A program made the position numbers and the translations under genes. Under the pieces are notes generated by a model. It had not been told where the DNA came from. It worked only from the letters and a program-made list of their open reading frames with translations, and did not search any database. Positions 44,540 through 53,140 of a stretch of 64,000 nucleotides of DNA are shown piece after piece. Each line of letters opens with the position of its first letter. Position 1 is the first letter of the stretch. This DNA is from UTCHB3 sp964625575. GTDB lineage: Bacteria; Bacteroidota; Ignavibacteria; Ignavibacteriales; Ignavibacteriaceae. Location: assembly GCA_964625575.1 (NCBI GenBank), contig CAZVBQ010000014.1, forward strand, positions 1 to 64,000, in the 5' to 3' direction.

Positions 44540-46698
44540 TTCTTTTCTTCCGCGATAATTATACATTCAGAATCCTGGCGTATGTTTTTAAGTTCTATCT
44601 CTGCAATAGAAAGAAGCTGGGATTCATAAAGCAAGCCACTTAGATCAATTATCTTGGGACCCGCGATCACAAAGATTCCCGGGATCAATGCGCCGGCATC
44701 ACCGTATGTTGTCATATCCGCTATAATTGAGCTGATCTTCGACTTTATTGTCGCCGCGGTACACTTATGGGCAGTTGCTCCGTTCATTTGCAGCCTGACT
44801 GTTCCCTCATCATCAATAACTTTTACCCCGTCAACCTTTTCTTTTATCAGCCCGAAGAACTTTGATTTTTTATGTGAGGCAGAATAGGTAAATAGTGAAC
44901 CGGTGGTTGCTATGAACTCAACTTCGCTTTTCGGTTGTCTGAATGCCTTGGCGGCGGTTTCATGTATTTCTACCGGTGAAAGGGTTGTTATTCCCAAATC
45001 TTTTGTGCGTAACTCACCTGAGCCGAGAGCGGTGGCGATCACTTTCTTGTTCTGGTTATCAATTTCAATGGTCACCTCGACCGAACCGGGATTGGCACCC
45101 ATTTTTACGACAGACTCAAAAGCCTCCTGTCTGATAGCCAGAATATCATTTTCAGATGGGTTTATGATGTTTCTTTCGACCGAATCGCGGATTATTCCGA
45201 GCGCCGCCCCGATCGCTGAGATCACTTCGCAGTTTTCGGCTATCTTGTGTGGTACACCTGTATGTCCGGCACTGAACGGTACAAGTGCCGAGGCACCACC
45301 GCCACCACCCACAAACTCAATGAGAGATTCGTCGAGTTTATACTCCCGGCTCAACTGCTTGATCACCGGTTTTATCTTCTCTGCAGAAAGGGTAAGAATT
45401 TCCTTCGCGATCTCGTCTCCTTGTTTTCCGGTCAATTTTTCGAGCAAGGTAAAAAGGGAATCGAGGGATTTTTTGTCCGCGCCGCCATGTCCGACAGCCT
45501 TGACAAGTCCGAGCCTGTATGAGCATTCTGTCGGAGTGATCGTATAATTTTCCTGATGACCGGGTAACTTAATGCTGAAATAGTCAGGCGGGTCACCTTT
45601 TAACGGTGTTACCGGCTCAATTGAGCCACCCGTAAAATCAAGATCATTCGCGAAGGCGGCGTAATGAAGTCCCGCGATGTGTGCTGATCTTGGTCCCACG
45701 TCCGTGAAATGCCCATCGGAGAAGCGGGGAACCGAACCTCCTGCAATTCCAAGCGTTCTTACGTCAAGAGTTCTCACAAAAAGGCGGTTACCACCAATTT
45801 GAGCGGTTTTTACTTGCGGTTTACCGTTCTTTATCACACTGATATCGGTTGATGTTCCACCCACTTCAAGGAAAATTCCATCAGAGATCTTTACATATTT
45901 CAACGCCGCGGCCACTCCCGCGGCCGGACCTGAGAGCATGGTGAGAATGGGACGCTTTCTCATTTCGTTGATGTCCATGATTCCACCATCCGAGCGCATC
46001 ACCATTAGAGGGGCATTTATCCCGCTTTCACGGACCGCCTTTTCGGTCATATTCGCCGTTTCAAGCATTTTGGGCATCATGCTCGCGTTGATCACGGCAG
46101 TGCGGGTTCTTACTCTCAATCCGTAAAGTTTTGTTATACTGCTGGCGGTTGTTGTCAGTAAACCCATACCGGTGGAGACGGAAGCGACGAATTCCTCATT
46201 TGATGAGTCATCCACACCGAATGCCTCGGTAACAACAATTACCTGAGCCCCCTCATCTACCATTTCCTTGATCAGGCGGGGAACTGACTTCTGCCATCCC
46301 GCTTTGCCTACATCGATAAACCTGAAGCGGGTTTGAAGGAATTTACCCGGTGAAAGCTCAATGTTCTTTGGATCACACTCCTTCTTCGCGAGAAGTGCCT
46401 CAAATCCTTTCGCCATCCCTACCACACCAACAACCGCGACATCACCCTCAAGAAGCGCGTTTGTTGCCTGCGTGGTTGAGTGGGCTATCAGTATAACCTC
46501 TTCAGATTTTATACCGGCTGATTCCAACAATTGCAGCATTGAGTCGACCACGCCCCTTGCAACCCCCTCAGTGGCCTTGTGGGTGGTTGGAACGCACGAT
46601 TTACCGACGATCGAGTAATCGGCAATGTCAACCGCCACGGCGTGCGTAAATGTTCCACCGACATCAATACCGATCTTTATTTTTCTAAGTTCATTCAT
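44536..46698 (-). CDS. Hydantoinase/oxoprolinase A-like protein (stand-alone)
   Basis: 720 residues of the HyuA/oxoprolinase-A family, an ASKHA-fold ATPase class that phosphorylates or hydrolyses cyclic amides and related carbonyls. The first phosphate loop is IGIDVGGTFTHAVAVD, followed by HSTTQATNALLEGD, LSGPAAGVAAALKY, FLEVGGTSTDIS and a Gly-rich FVGGGGGASALV. No HyuB partner gene adjoins it. It lies between nanE (four-base overlap) and an ion-transporter-family permease (nine bases upstream), so it forms a three-gene operon with them. The substrate is unknown; the context suggests an N-acylated sugar or a carboxylic acid. Confidence 0.85.
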   Translation of the reverse strand: MNELRKIKIGIDVGGTFTHAVAVDIADYSIVGKSCVPTTHKATEGVARGVVDSMLQLLESAGIKSEEVILIAHSTTQATNALLEGDVAVVGVVGMAKGFEALLAKKECDPKNIELSPGKFLQTRFRFIDVGKAGWQKSVPRLIKEMVDEGAQVIVVTEAFGVDDSSNEEFVASVSTGMGLLTTTASSITKLYGLRVRTRTAVINASMMPKMLETANMTEKAVRESGINAPLMVMRSDGGIMDINEMRKRPILTMLSGPAAGVAAALKYVKISDGIFLEVGGTSTDISVIKNGKPQVKTAQIGGNRLFVRTLDVRTLGIAGGSVPRFSDGHFTDVGPRSAHIAGLHYAAFANDLDFTGGSIEPVTPLKGDPPDYFSIKLPGHQENYTITPTECSYRLGLVKAVGHGGADKKSLDSLFTLLEKLTGKQGDEIAKEILTLSAEKIKPVIKQLSREYKLDESLIEFVGGGGGASALVPFSAGHTGVPHKIAENCEVISAIGAALGIIRDSVERNIINPSENDILAIRQEAFESVVKMGANPGSVEVTIEIDNQNKKVIATALGSGELRTKDLGITTLSPVEIHETAAKAFRQPKSEVEFIATTGSLFTYSASHKKSKFFGLIKEKVDGVKVIDDEGTVRLQMNGATAHKCTAATIKSKISSIIADMTTYGDAGALIPGIFVIAGPKIIDLSGLLYESQLLSIAEIELKNIRQDSECIIIAEEKK

Positions 46699-46707
46699 AG
46701 TTCACTC

Positions 46708-48177
46708 TCAATAAAATATAAGGGCGGCTGCCACTAATCCGAGAATTGCCGCGCCCCATGTGTAGGGGAGGGTGTTCCACATTATTTTCTGCACGTCTAT
46801 TTTCATTTCGTTCGCGAGCCAGACATTCTGAGTATTTGTTGGATCGCTTATCCCCTGGATCTGTCCAACAGACATCAGAAGTCCCATGATCGCGCCGGCG
46901 GGCATGCCCCCGGCGAGGAAGATAGCTGCAATTCCGTAACCCATTCCCCAGACATTCAGCGGCCCACGATACAGGGCAAGAGGTGCCGCCATGCTGAACA
47001 GAAGTATATAGCCCGCAGCGGATTCAGGTTTTATTGCCTCAAGCACGGGTTTAAGCAGAAGGAGCACCGGCCAGCCCTCACTATAATTTTGCATCAGCGC
47101 TTGGGGCGGTCCCATTACCGCGTTCAGAAGCATACCGATACCCAGCATCAGAGCCACGGCAGGCATTACAACCGCTCCACCATCAAGCACTGACCTGATC
47201 AAGATATTCAACGAGTTTTTTCTGTATGTTGAAATGTAGCCGTAACCCAGCCCAGCGATAAAAGCGGCTATGAAATTGATATTGAATACAAGGATCAGCA
47301 CAAGCGGAATAACCGGGATGAAATAGGCCGTAAAATTGGTTTTCTCGCTCACTCCATCTTTCACAATCCGGACAAGATTAAGAAACACCAACAAGGCAAT
47401 ACTTCCACCAACGAGATACTTAAGAATTGTTGGCACTGAAGCAAGTGCAGCTCCGGTCGAATCTCTGAGTTCTATCGGTAGAACACTCCATCCAAAATAA
47501 CCTGCGGCCATCATTGCAAAAAGTATCCCGGAGATCATTCCTATTCTGATGAAATTGACATCATGACCATCGCGATACAATTGAATGGTTATATAAAGCA
47601 TCGAGATAATGAACATCACGGCCAACATCACCAGGGCGAATGACTGAACCTCACCGGTCTCCAATTTCAAGACCTGAGTGTATACCGCCCAGTTACCGAC
47701 ATTCATAATGCCGCCAATGCTGAGCCCCGTAAGAAAAATTCCCACTGTGGTAACCGGGCCCACTCCCACCGATGCGAGTATCGGCAAAGCCACAGTTGAT
47801 ACCATGATGATGGCACCGAGACCGCCCAAAGTAGTGAAAAGAAGTGAGATAAGCACAAGCATCATCATTGAAATCGCCCATGGTTTATCACCCGAGAGCT
47901 CGGCACCTGTTTTGATGAAACTTTCGGCAACACCGGTTTTCTGCATCATTATCGAGAGCATGCTGCCGAATATCGCGATTGTATAGGCCTCTGAGAGGCG
48001 TGTGGCACCATTTCCAAGTACAAGAGTGAAAACGTCCACAATATTTACACCTGAAATCACTGGGATAAAGAAGGCGAGAACAGGGAGAGCCAGAAGTGCC
48101 GGAATCATTCGTCTGAACATCAAAATTACGAAGGCGATGAAGACTGCCAGCAGAAGAAAAAGTTGAATTGTTTCCAT
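46708..48177 (-). CDS. Permease of the ion transporter (citrate/gluconate-like) superfamily
   Basis: 489 residues with about 12 membrane segments in two halves, each with a hairpin-like Gly-rich region (FTTLGGLGAIIMVSTVALPI; GGMPAGAIMGLLMSVGQI). It resembles CitMHS/GntP-type carrier proteins for organic anions; I cannot fix the subfamily. It is the first gene of the operon with the hydantoinase-like protein and nanE. It likely imports the substrate that those enzymes process. It is divergent from murB across about 90 bases. Confidence 0.72.
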   Translation of the reverse strand: METIQLFLLLAVFIAFVILMFRRMIPALLALPVLAFFIPVISGVNIVDVFTLVLGNGATRLSEAYTIAIFGSMLSIMMQKTGVAESFIKTGAELSGDKPWAISMMMLVLISLLFTTLGGLGAIIMVSTVALPILASVGVGPVTTVGIFLTGLSIGGIMNVGNWAVYTQVLKLETGEVQSFALVMLAVMFIISMLYITIQLYRDGHDVNFIRIGMISGILFAMMAAGYFGWSVLPIELRDSTGAALASVPTILKYLVGGSIALLVFLNLVRIVKDGVSEKTNFTAYFIPVIPLVLILVFNINFIAAFIAGLGYGYISTYRKNSLNILIRSVLDGGAVVMPAVALMLGIGMLLNAVMGPPQALMQNYSEGWPVLLLLKPVLEAIKPESAAGYILLFSMAAPLALYRGPLNVWGMGYGIAAIFLAGGMPAGAIMGLLMSVGQIQGISDPTNTQNVWLANEMKIDVQKIMWNTLPYTWGAAILGLVAAALIFY

Positions 48178-48267
48178 GCAGTTAATTTGGTTCTGAAACT
48201 TAGTAATTTAGTAGTGTAATTTAATGGTTTTTTGTTTCTGTTTCATTTGAATGTAGCCGGAAAATTA

Positions 48268-49287
48268 ATGAATATTAAAAAGAATCGTTCACTTATTGAA
48301 CTGAATACATTTGGGGTTGATTCTGTTGCCGCACACTATCTAAAAATAACTGAAGAAGACGAGCTTACCGAGGCGGTCAGGTACGTCGAAAAAAACCGTC
48401 TCGGCTTTCTGGTACTGGGTGGAGGAAGCAATATGCTTTTCACCGTGCCAAAATTGAATAAGGCGGTTTTGCACGTACAGACCAAGGGTATTGAAATAAT
48501 TGATGAAAACGCGGAACATGCAATAATTGAATGCGCGGCGGGTGAGTTGTGGGATGACCTTGTTGCGTTTACAGTTGAAAATGGCCTCGGGGGGATTGAG
48601 AACATGTCACTTATTCCCGGAACTGTGGGGGCAGCGCCAATTCAAAATATAGGTGCCTATGGACAGGAACTGAAGGATACTTTCCTCTCAGCCCGTGTAT
48701 GGCTTTTTGATGAGATGAAATTCAGGGATGTTGTAAATGAAGAATGTAATTTTAGCTACCGTGATAGTATCTTCAAAAATGGACTTCGAGGAAAAACCTT
48801 GATATCGGGAGTCAGATTGAAGTTGAAAAAAAATCCCAAACTCAATATTGCTTACAAGGGAGTCAGGGAGCTGATCTTCAAAGATGAGAACTCGAAACCC
48901 GGGTTAAAAGAGGTAAGGGACGCGATAATAAAGTTAAGAACAGAAAAACTTCCTGATCCGGCAATCTTGGGAAATGCCGGAAGTTTCTTCAAAAACCCTG
49001 AGATAAGTGAGGAATCATTTTTCATCCTGCAAAGGCTTTCACCGGGAATCGAAGGATTTAAAACCAGGGAAGGCAAGATAAAGATATCCGCCGCAAAACT
49101 GATCGAACTTTCAGGATGGAAGGGGAAAAGGCAGGGTAACTGTGGCGTCTACGAGAAACACTCACTCGTACTTGTAAACTACGGAGGAGCCACCGGCAAG
49201 GAAATTGTGGAGCTTGCCGGCGCTATAATTAACGACGTGTACGAGAAATTCGGCATCAAAATGTCAGCCGAGGTAAACTTTATTTAG
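48268..49287 (+). CDS. murB: UDP-N-acetylenolpyruvoylglucosamine reductase
   Basis: 339 residues from the ATG at 48268, selected because the conserved SLIELNTFGVDS block starts soon after; a start at 48232 would add 12 residues. MurB reduces UDP-GlcNAc-enolpyruvate to UDP-MurNAc with FAD and NADPH in peptidoglycan synthesis. FAD contacts are in LVLGGGSNMLF and IPGTVGAAPIQNIGAYG. The catalytic Ser is in LGNAGSFFKNP and the Glu in the last residues (SAEVNF), the pattern of the E. coli-type (type I) enzyme. Its end overlaps the convergent permease by four bases. It is not in a mur cluster. Confidence 0.94.
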   Translation: MNIKKNRSLIELNTFGVDSVAAHYLKITEEDELTEAVRYVEKNRLGFLVLGGGSNMLFTVPKLNKAVLHVQTKGIEIIDENAEHAIIECAAGELWDDLVAFTVENGLGGIENMSLIPGTVGAAPIQNIGAYGQELKDTFLSARVWLFDEMKFRDVVNEECNFSYRDSIFKNGLRGKTLISGVRLKLKKNPKLNIAYKGVRELIFKDENSKPGLKEVRDAIIKLRTEKLPDPAILGNAGSFFKNPEISEESFFILQRLSPGIEGFKTREGKIKISAAKLIELSGWKGKRQGNCGVYEKHSLVLVNYGGATGKEIVELAGAIINDVYEKFGIKMSAEVNFI

Positions 49288-50273
49288 CCCAGGAATGATG
49301 AAAACCAGTTGGCAGCCGAAAAATAGAGCGGAATTCCAAAAATGATATTAAACGGAAATGTGATCGCCAGGGAAGAAGTCAGATAAAGCGATGGATTAGC
49401 CTCGGGAAGCACGATCCTCACCGCTGCAGGCGCGGCGATGTAGGATGAGCTGGCGGCCAGAACCCCGATCAGAACCGCGTTTCCGGTCTCAAGTCCGAAA
49501 AGGGTCGCGAGAAACGAAGCGGTCAAGCCATTGAATACAGGGAAGAGGATCGCAAACAGGGTTAGTTGAATTCCAACTTTACCGAATTCGTGGAGTCTTC
49601 TACCGGCGACAATTCCCATATCAAGCAAGAAAAAGGTTAGCACTCCCTGGAAGGGATCGATAAAGAAAGGTTTGGTCAGGATGTGCCCTTTTTCGCCTGT
49701 GATCATTCCGATGATCAAGCTTCCAAGGAGGAGAATAACACTTTCGTTTGTTATCGATTCGTGCAGGATTGAGCGGAGAGACCTGCGACCTGTTGCCTGA
49801 GATGCATAGTAAATCGCGAGTCCGATTCCGATCAGGATTGCCGGAAATTCCATCAAAGCCATTACACCTACCATGAATCCGCCATAATGATGCCCTGTTC
49901 TTTCAAGGTATGAAATGGTGGTGACAAAAGTTACCACGCTCACTGAACCGTAGTGTGAAGCGATCGCCCCGGCGTTTATCGCGTCAAGCTTCACCAGGAT
50001 TTTCAGGATGAAAAATGCCATCACAGGTATGAGCGCTGCAAATCCAACAGCCAGGAGAGCGGAAGTTACAAGATCACCATTGAAACCGGTTTTGGAAATT
50101 TCATAGCCTCCCTTAAAGCCTATTGAAGCCATCAAGTAGTAGGAGAACATTTTGATGATAGGTTCCGGGATCTTTAATTCGGACCGGATAAGAGCAACTG
50201 TAAGCCCCAAAATGAAGAAGAGGATGGCCGGATTTTTAAGATTTATCAGGCCGTTTGTTAAGAATTCTAACAT
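49284..50273 (-). CDS. SbtA-like sodium-dependent bicarbonate transporter family permease
   Basis: 329 residues with about ten membrane segments, matching the DUF897/SbtA family: ASIGFKGGYEISKTG, HYGSVSVVTFVTTISYLE, FFLLDMGIVAGRRL and GVLAASSSYIAAPAAVR. In cyanobacteria SbtA is a high-affinity Na+/HCO3- symporter; outside them the substrate is untested. No SbtB or carbonic anhydrase gene adjoins it. Bicarbonate supply could serve propionyl-CoA or pyruvate carboxylation. Its stop overlaps murB by four bases. Confidence 0.85.
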   Translation of the reverse strand: MLEFLTNGLINLKNPAILFFILGLTVALIRSELKIPEPIIKMFSYYLMASIGFKGGYEISKTGFNGDLVTSALLAVGFAALIPVMAFFILKILVKLDAINAGAIASHYGSVSVVTFVTTISYLERTGHHYGGFMVGVMALMEFPAILIGIGLAIYYASQATGRRSLRSILHESITNESVILLLGSLIIGMITGEKGHILTKPFFIDPFQGVLTFFLLDMGIVAGRRLHEFGKVGIQLTLFAILFPVFNGLTASFLATLFGLETGNAVLIGVLAASSSYIAAPAAVRIVLPEANPSLYLTSSLAITFPFNIIFGIPLYFSAANWFSSFLG

Positions 50274-50332
50274 GAAACCTCAATTTCTGGCAGAAGATTT
50301 GGATTTTTGACTCGCAAAAAAACAAAAAAAAA

Positions 50333-50352
50333 TTTACATTGCAATGTGTAAA
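50333..50352. promoter_or_regulatory. Palindrome upstream of small outer-membrane gene
   Basis: TTTACA (50333-50338) and TGTAAA (50347-50352) flank TTGCAATG; inside, CATTGCAATG is a perfect 10-base palindrome. The site lies between the divergent SbtA-like and outer-membrane protein genes, about 60 bases from the former's start and 25 from the latter's preferred start. It has the symmetry of a dimeric repressor site. It overlaps the longest possible start of the rightward gene, one reason to prefer the internal start. Confidence 0.4.
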
Positions 50353-50377
50353 ATCTAAAAACTATGGCGTGGCTTTT

Positions 50378-50959
50378 TTGAAATATCTGAATACAGTCGT
50401 TTTAATCGCTTTATTACTTGGCTCCACATCTTACTCTCAGTCAAAACCGGATCAAAAAAAGGAAAAATCTTTAGCTTTAAGTGTCAGTGGCAATCTGCCA
50501 ACAGGCCCGTGGCGAAACCGGTCTTCATTTGGCGTCGGCGCGCACATTAAATATGAAGTAAACATCAGTTCAACAGTGTCATGGTTTCTTCAAGCCGGCT
50601 ATCTCCACTATTGGGGTAAAGAATCATCTTTTGGTACAACCAAATACACAACTTATTTTGATACAGGTGAATTTGGAACCGGAATCAAGATACATTCAAA
50701 GAAAAATTATTTCGGTCTTTTGGGGCTTTCGGTAAACACTTTCGCCCGGAAAGCCCTTGTGGTTCAAAACATATCGGGTTGGAATCAGGAAACAAGAACC
50801 AACAACCAGGTTGAAAAGTTTGGAGTCATGATGGGAGGGGGGTACATATACCCACTTACCGGTCAACTCGATCTTGAAGGAACGGCCGTATTCAATTATC
50901 TTGGTGATGAAGGTTCAGACCTTGGCTTGATGGCCGGATTAAAAATAAAATTCTATTGA
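50378..50959 (+). CDS. Hypothetical outer-membrane beta-barrel protein
   Basis: 193 residues from TTG at 50378, where a typical signal peptide begins (KYLNTVVLIALLLGSTSYSQ); the frame is open to a TTG at 50339, adding 13 residues. The mature part alternates hydrophobic and polar residues with aromatic strand ends (VSWFLQAGYLHYWG, YFGLLGLSVNTFA) and ends in a C-terminal Phe-Tyr, consistent with a small OmpW/OprF-like barrel. Function unknown. It leads a short rightward group with the VOC and DUF6265 genes. Confidence 0.65.
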   Translation: MKYLNTVVLIALLLGSTSYSQSKPDQKKEKSLALSVSGNLPTGPWRNRSSFGVGAHIKYEVNISSTVSWFLQAGYLHYWGKESSFGTTKYTTYFDTGEFGTGIKIHSKKNYFGLLGLSVNTFARKALVVQNISGWNQETRTNNQVEKFGVMMGGGYIYPLTGQLDLEGTAVFNYLGDEGSDLGLMAGLKIKFY

Positions 50960-50983
50960 TCACATTCCATCGTTGGAGGTAAA

Positions 50984-51355
50984 ATGGCAAATATTGTGAA
51001 CTGGTTTGAAATCCCGGTTAAAGACATGAAGAGAGCCGCTAAATTCTATGGAGAACTTTTCGGCACAGAACTGGCAATAATGTCAATGGGCCCACATGAA
51101 ATGGCATTTCTGCCGGCTGATGATCAGGAATCAGTTTCGGGTTCACTGAACAGTGGACCTGATTATGTCCCTTCTGCTGATGGAACCCTTGTCTATCTGA
51201 ACGCGAACCCCGATCTTAATGTAATGCTTAAGCGTGTAAGTGACGCCGGTGGAGTCGTACTCCTCCCGAAGAGACAGATCACACCTGAGTACGGATATAT
51301 GGCCATCTTCCTCGATTCGGAAGGGAATAAAATAGCCCTCCACTCAATGGAATAG
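50984..51355 (+). CDS. VOC family protein (glyoxalase/dioxygenase fold)
   Basis: 123 residues, two beta-alpha-beta-beta-beta modules. VNWFEIPVKDMKRAAKFYGELF opens the fold and a late GYMAIFLDSEGNKIALHS closes it with the terminal Glu-containing strand. The ATG follows GGAGGTAAA, a strong ribosome site. Such proteins act on glyoxals, antibiotics or extradiol substrates; the specific one is not apparent. Located 24 bases after the outer-membrane gene and three before the DUF6265 gene. Confidence 0.85.
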   Translation: MANIVNWFEIPVKDMKRAAKFYGELFGTELAIMSMGPHEMAFLPADDQESVSGSLNSGPDYVPSADGTLVYLNANPDLNVMLKRVSDAGGVVLLPKRQITPEYGYMAIFLDSEGNKIALHSME

Positions 51356-51358
51356 AGT

Positions 51359-51838
51359 TTGCAAAGTATCAAATTATTGCTTCTTCTTCTCGTCTTAATA
51401 AGCGGCTTCGGTGCCTCGTCTGTCGAACAGGGAAAAGCCCCGTCAATCAAGCAACTTCACTGGCTAAAAGGGAAGTGGTCGCGTGTATCCGCGGGAGTGG
51501 AGCATATTGAAACATGGCAGATTAAACAGGATTCACTTCTCGAGGGTGAAGGCTACTATCAGAAATCAGAGAACAAGAAAGTGACTGAAAAACTCTCTAT
51601 CCGGTGGGAGAAGGGTGAACTCTGTTATATTGCTGATGTGCCGGAGAACAAGAAGCCTGTGTATTTCAAAAACACCCTCTTGAATGATTCAGTGGCGGTT
51701 TTTGAGAATAAATCACATGACTATCCCAATAAGATAACATATATTAAAGACAGCAAGAGGAGTTTCCAAGTGATCCTTAATGATAACTCAGGAACAAAAA
51801 CCCGGAAACTCTCCTTCAAATTATTTACCAGAAGGTAG
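51359..51838 (+). CDS. DUF6265-like secreted protein
   Basis: 159 residues. A signal peptide (hydrophobic residues 4-18) precedes a small beta-rich domain with the DUF6265 pattern: LHWLKGKWSR, an ETW strand and FENKSHDYPNKITYIK, close to the family's FENPxHDFPxxIxY. The activity is unknown. It starts with TTG at 51359, three bases after the VOC gene, suggesting cotranscription. It converges with the GNAT gene. Confidence 0.68.
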   Translation: MQSIKLLLLLLVLISGFGASSVEQGKAPSIKQLHWLKGKWSRVSAGVEHIETWQIKQDSLLEGEGYYQKSENKKVTEKLSIRWEKGELCYIADVPENKKPVYFKNTLLNDSVAVFENKSHDYPNKITYIKDSKRSFQVILNDNSGTKTRKLSFKLFTRR

Positions 51839-51842
51839 TTGT

Positions 51843-52682
51843 TTACCCCAACTCAAAAGTGGTAACTCCAAATATTTTTTCCCGTCTCCGCTCCGGGTTA
51901 CCACCCGCGTACATCCGGGCAGTTTCAAACACAAATTTCATTCCTTGCGAGTCAGCGAGCTCCATAGCAGCACTGTTAACCCCGGATACGTCGAGATATA
52001 CGTGTTTTCCTTCAGCATAATCGATTAACTGTAAAAAGAGTGTTCTCGCTGTTTCAGGATCATCAGCAAACAGCGGCCCAACCTTAAAGCCACCATTTCT
52101 GCAAAGCCGGATGGTTCCGTAACCTCTCAGGTTTATTCCATCACCTGCTTTAAGCGAATAACTGTCGGGCATGAAAAGCCACTCCTTCAAAAAGGCGCCG
52201 CGGGTGGCAGGAAAAATGGATTTGTCATAGTCGAGGATGTTGCACATGTCAGCCTCAGTGATTGCTGAGAGTTCAAAGGATTTCTTTGGAATCATATCCA
52301 TCCCTTCGAATCTGAGCTGCCTGTAGGCGAACTCATATCCTGATTTAACGTAATTGTGTTGCTGAGCGACAACCCCGTCCATGCCGGAAGGGATGCCTTT
52401 TAACCTGTCAAATCCGGCTTTCCAGATCCGGTAACCGAAGCCCTTGCCCCTGAATTCAGGTCTGACGATATAGAAACCCATAAATCCGAACTCGTCGTTA
52501 TATCTTACGGCTGATTTAACCGCGATCACTTCGCCATCGAGCTCACCAACGAGAAACCCTTCGGGGTCGGTGAAGAGAAAGGGACGGGCATCATGAAGAC
52601 CGGGGTTCCAGCCCTCTTTTTCGGCCCAGTCGAGGAAAATTGAAAGTTCTTTTGGGAGTGCTTTCCGGATCGTGTACGACAT
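51843..52682 (-). CDS. GNAT family N-acetyltransferase, two-domain
   Basis: 279 residues. Residues 1-130 form a GNAT domain; acetyl-CoA is bound by RPEFRGKGFGYRIW, preceded by the strand GFMGFYIVRP. The C-terminal half (from about 140) is a second, GNAT-like domain of the Acetyltransf_18 type, containing FPATRGAFLKEWL and GNPERRREKIFGVTTFELG. Such proteins acetylate small molecules or peptides of unknown identity. The ATG lies 60 bases from the tRNA-Ser terminator, on the same strand as the tRNAs. Confidence 0.85.
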   Translation of the reverse strand: MSYTIRKALPKELSIFLDWAEKEGWNPGLHDARPFLFTDPEGFLVGELDGEVIAVKSAVRYNDEFGFMGFYIVRPEFRGKGFGYRIWKAGFDRLKGIPSGMDGVVAQQHNYVKSGYEFAYRQLRFEGMDMIPKKSFELSAITEADMCNILDYDKSIFPATRGAFLKEWLFMPDSYSLKAGDGINLRGYGTIRLCRNGGFKVGPLFADDPETARTLFLQLIDYAEGKHVYLDVSGVNSAAMELADSQGMKFVFETARMYAGGNPERRREKIFGVTTFELG

Positions 52683-52743
52683 CGATAACTCCTGAAAATA
52701 AAATGAATGAATTCAGAAGTGGAAATTATGAATCTTTTTAAAT

Positions 52744-52776
52744 AAAAAAAATCCCGCCCCTGAAACAGGGACGGGA
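52744..52776 (-). terminator. Intrinsic terminator of the tRNA-Ser pair
   Basis: On the reverse strand an 11-bp stem (TCCCGTCCCTG with CAGGGGCGGGA, one wobble pair) around a three-base loop runs into a series of T (the A-run at 52744-52751 on the given strand). It ends transcription coming from the two tRNA genes. Confidence 0.85.
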
Positions 52777-52781
52777 CTAAG

Positions 52782-52868
52782 CGGAAAGGGCGGGATTCGA
52801 ACCCGCGGTACCGGTAAAAGTACACACGCTTTCCAGGCGAGCCTATTCAACCACTCTAGCACCTTTCC
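52782..52868 (-). tRNA. tRNA-Ser (anticodon GGA)
   Basis: An 87-base class II tRNA. The acceptor stem is GGAAAGG/CCTTTCC with G as discriminator, the T arm is GCGGG-TTCGAAT-CCCGC, a long variable arm is present, and the anticodon loop is CTGGAAA (anticodon GGA at 52832-52834 on the other strand). The anticodon stem CTCGC/GCGTG has a T-T mismatch at its second pair. No CCA is encoded. It is the second gene of a two-tRNA unit. Confidence 0.93.
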
Positions 52869-52893
52869 GTTGTTACCTTTCGGTAAACCCTTG

Positions 52894-52980
52894 CGGAGAG
52901 AGGGAGATTCGAACTCCCGGTGAGCCGGAGCCCACAACAGTTTTCGAGACTGCCGCATTCAACCACTCTGCCATCTCTCC
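52894..52980 (-). tRNA. tRNA-Ser (anticodon CGA)
   Basis: An 87-base class II tRNA. The acceptor stem is GGAGAGA/TCTCTCC with G discriminator, the T arm is GGGAG-TTCGAAT-CTCCC, and the anticodon loop CTCGAAA gives CGA (52944-52946 on the other strand). The variable arm forms a short stem. The gap of 25 bases to the downstream tRNA-Ser holds a small TTACC-TTTC-GGTAA hairpin, likely part of processing. Confidence 0.93.
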
Positions 52981-53083
52981 ATCGATTTCTTCGAGAATAA
53001 TATTTCCAAAGAAGACTCCAAATATAAGAAGTATCATTTTAACGACAAAAAGAGGATGTTTAGAATTTGGGTAATTTGAGTAA

Positions 53084-53112
53084 AAAAGGCTGCCATTTTC
53101 AGACAGCCTTTT
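53084..53112 (-). terminator. Intrinsic terminator of katG
   Basis: AAAAGGCTG (53084-53092) pairs with CAGCCTTTT (53104-53112). On the reverse strand it is followed by further T. It lies about 28 bases after the katG stop. Confidence 0.8.
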
Positions 53113-53140
53113 GAATAACTATTTATTGTGGTTTAGCAGA

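Noticed and set aside
52870..52893. Hairpin between the two tRNA-Ser genes as a separate terminator
   Set aside because: The stem is only five pairs and no T-run follows; processing or chance is more likely.
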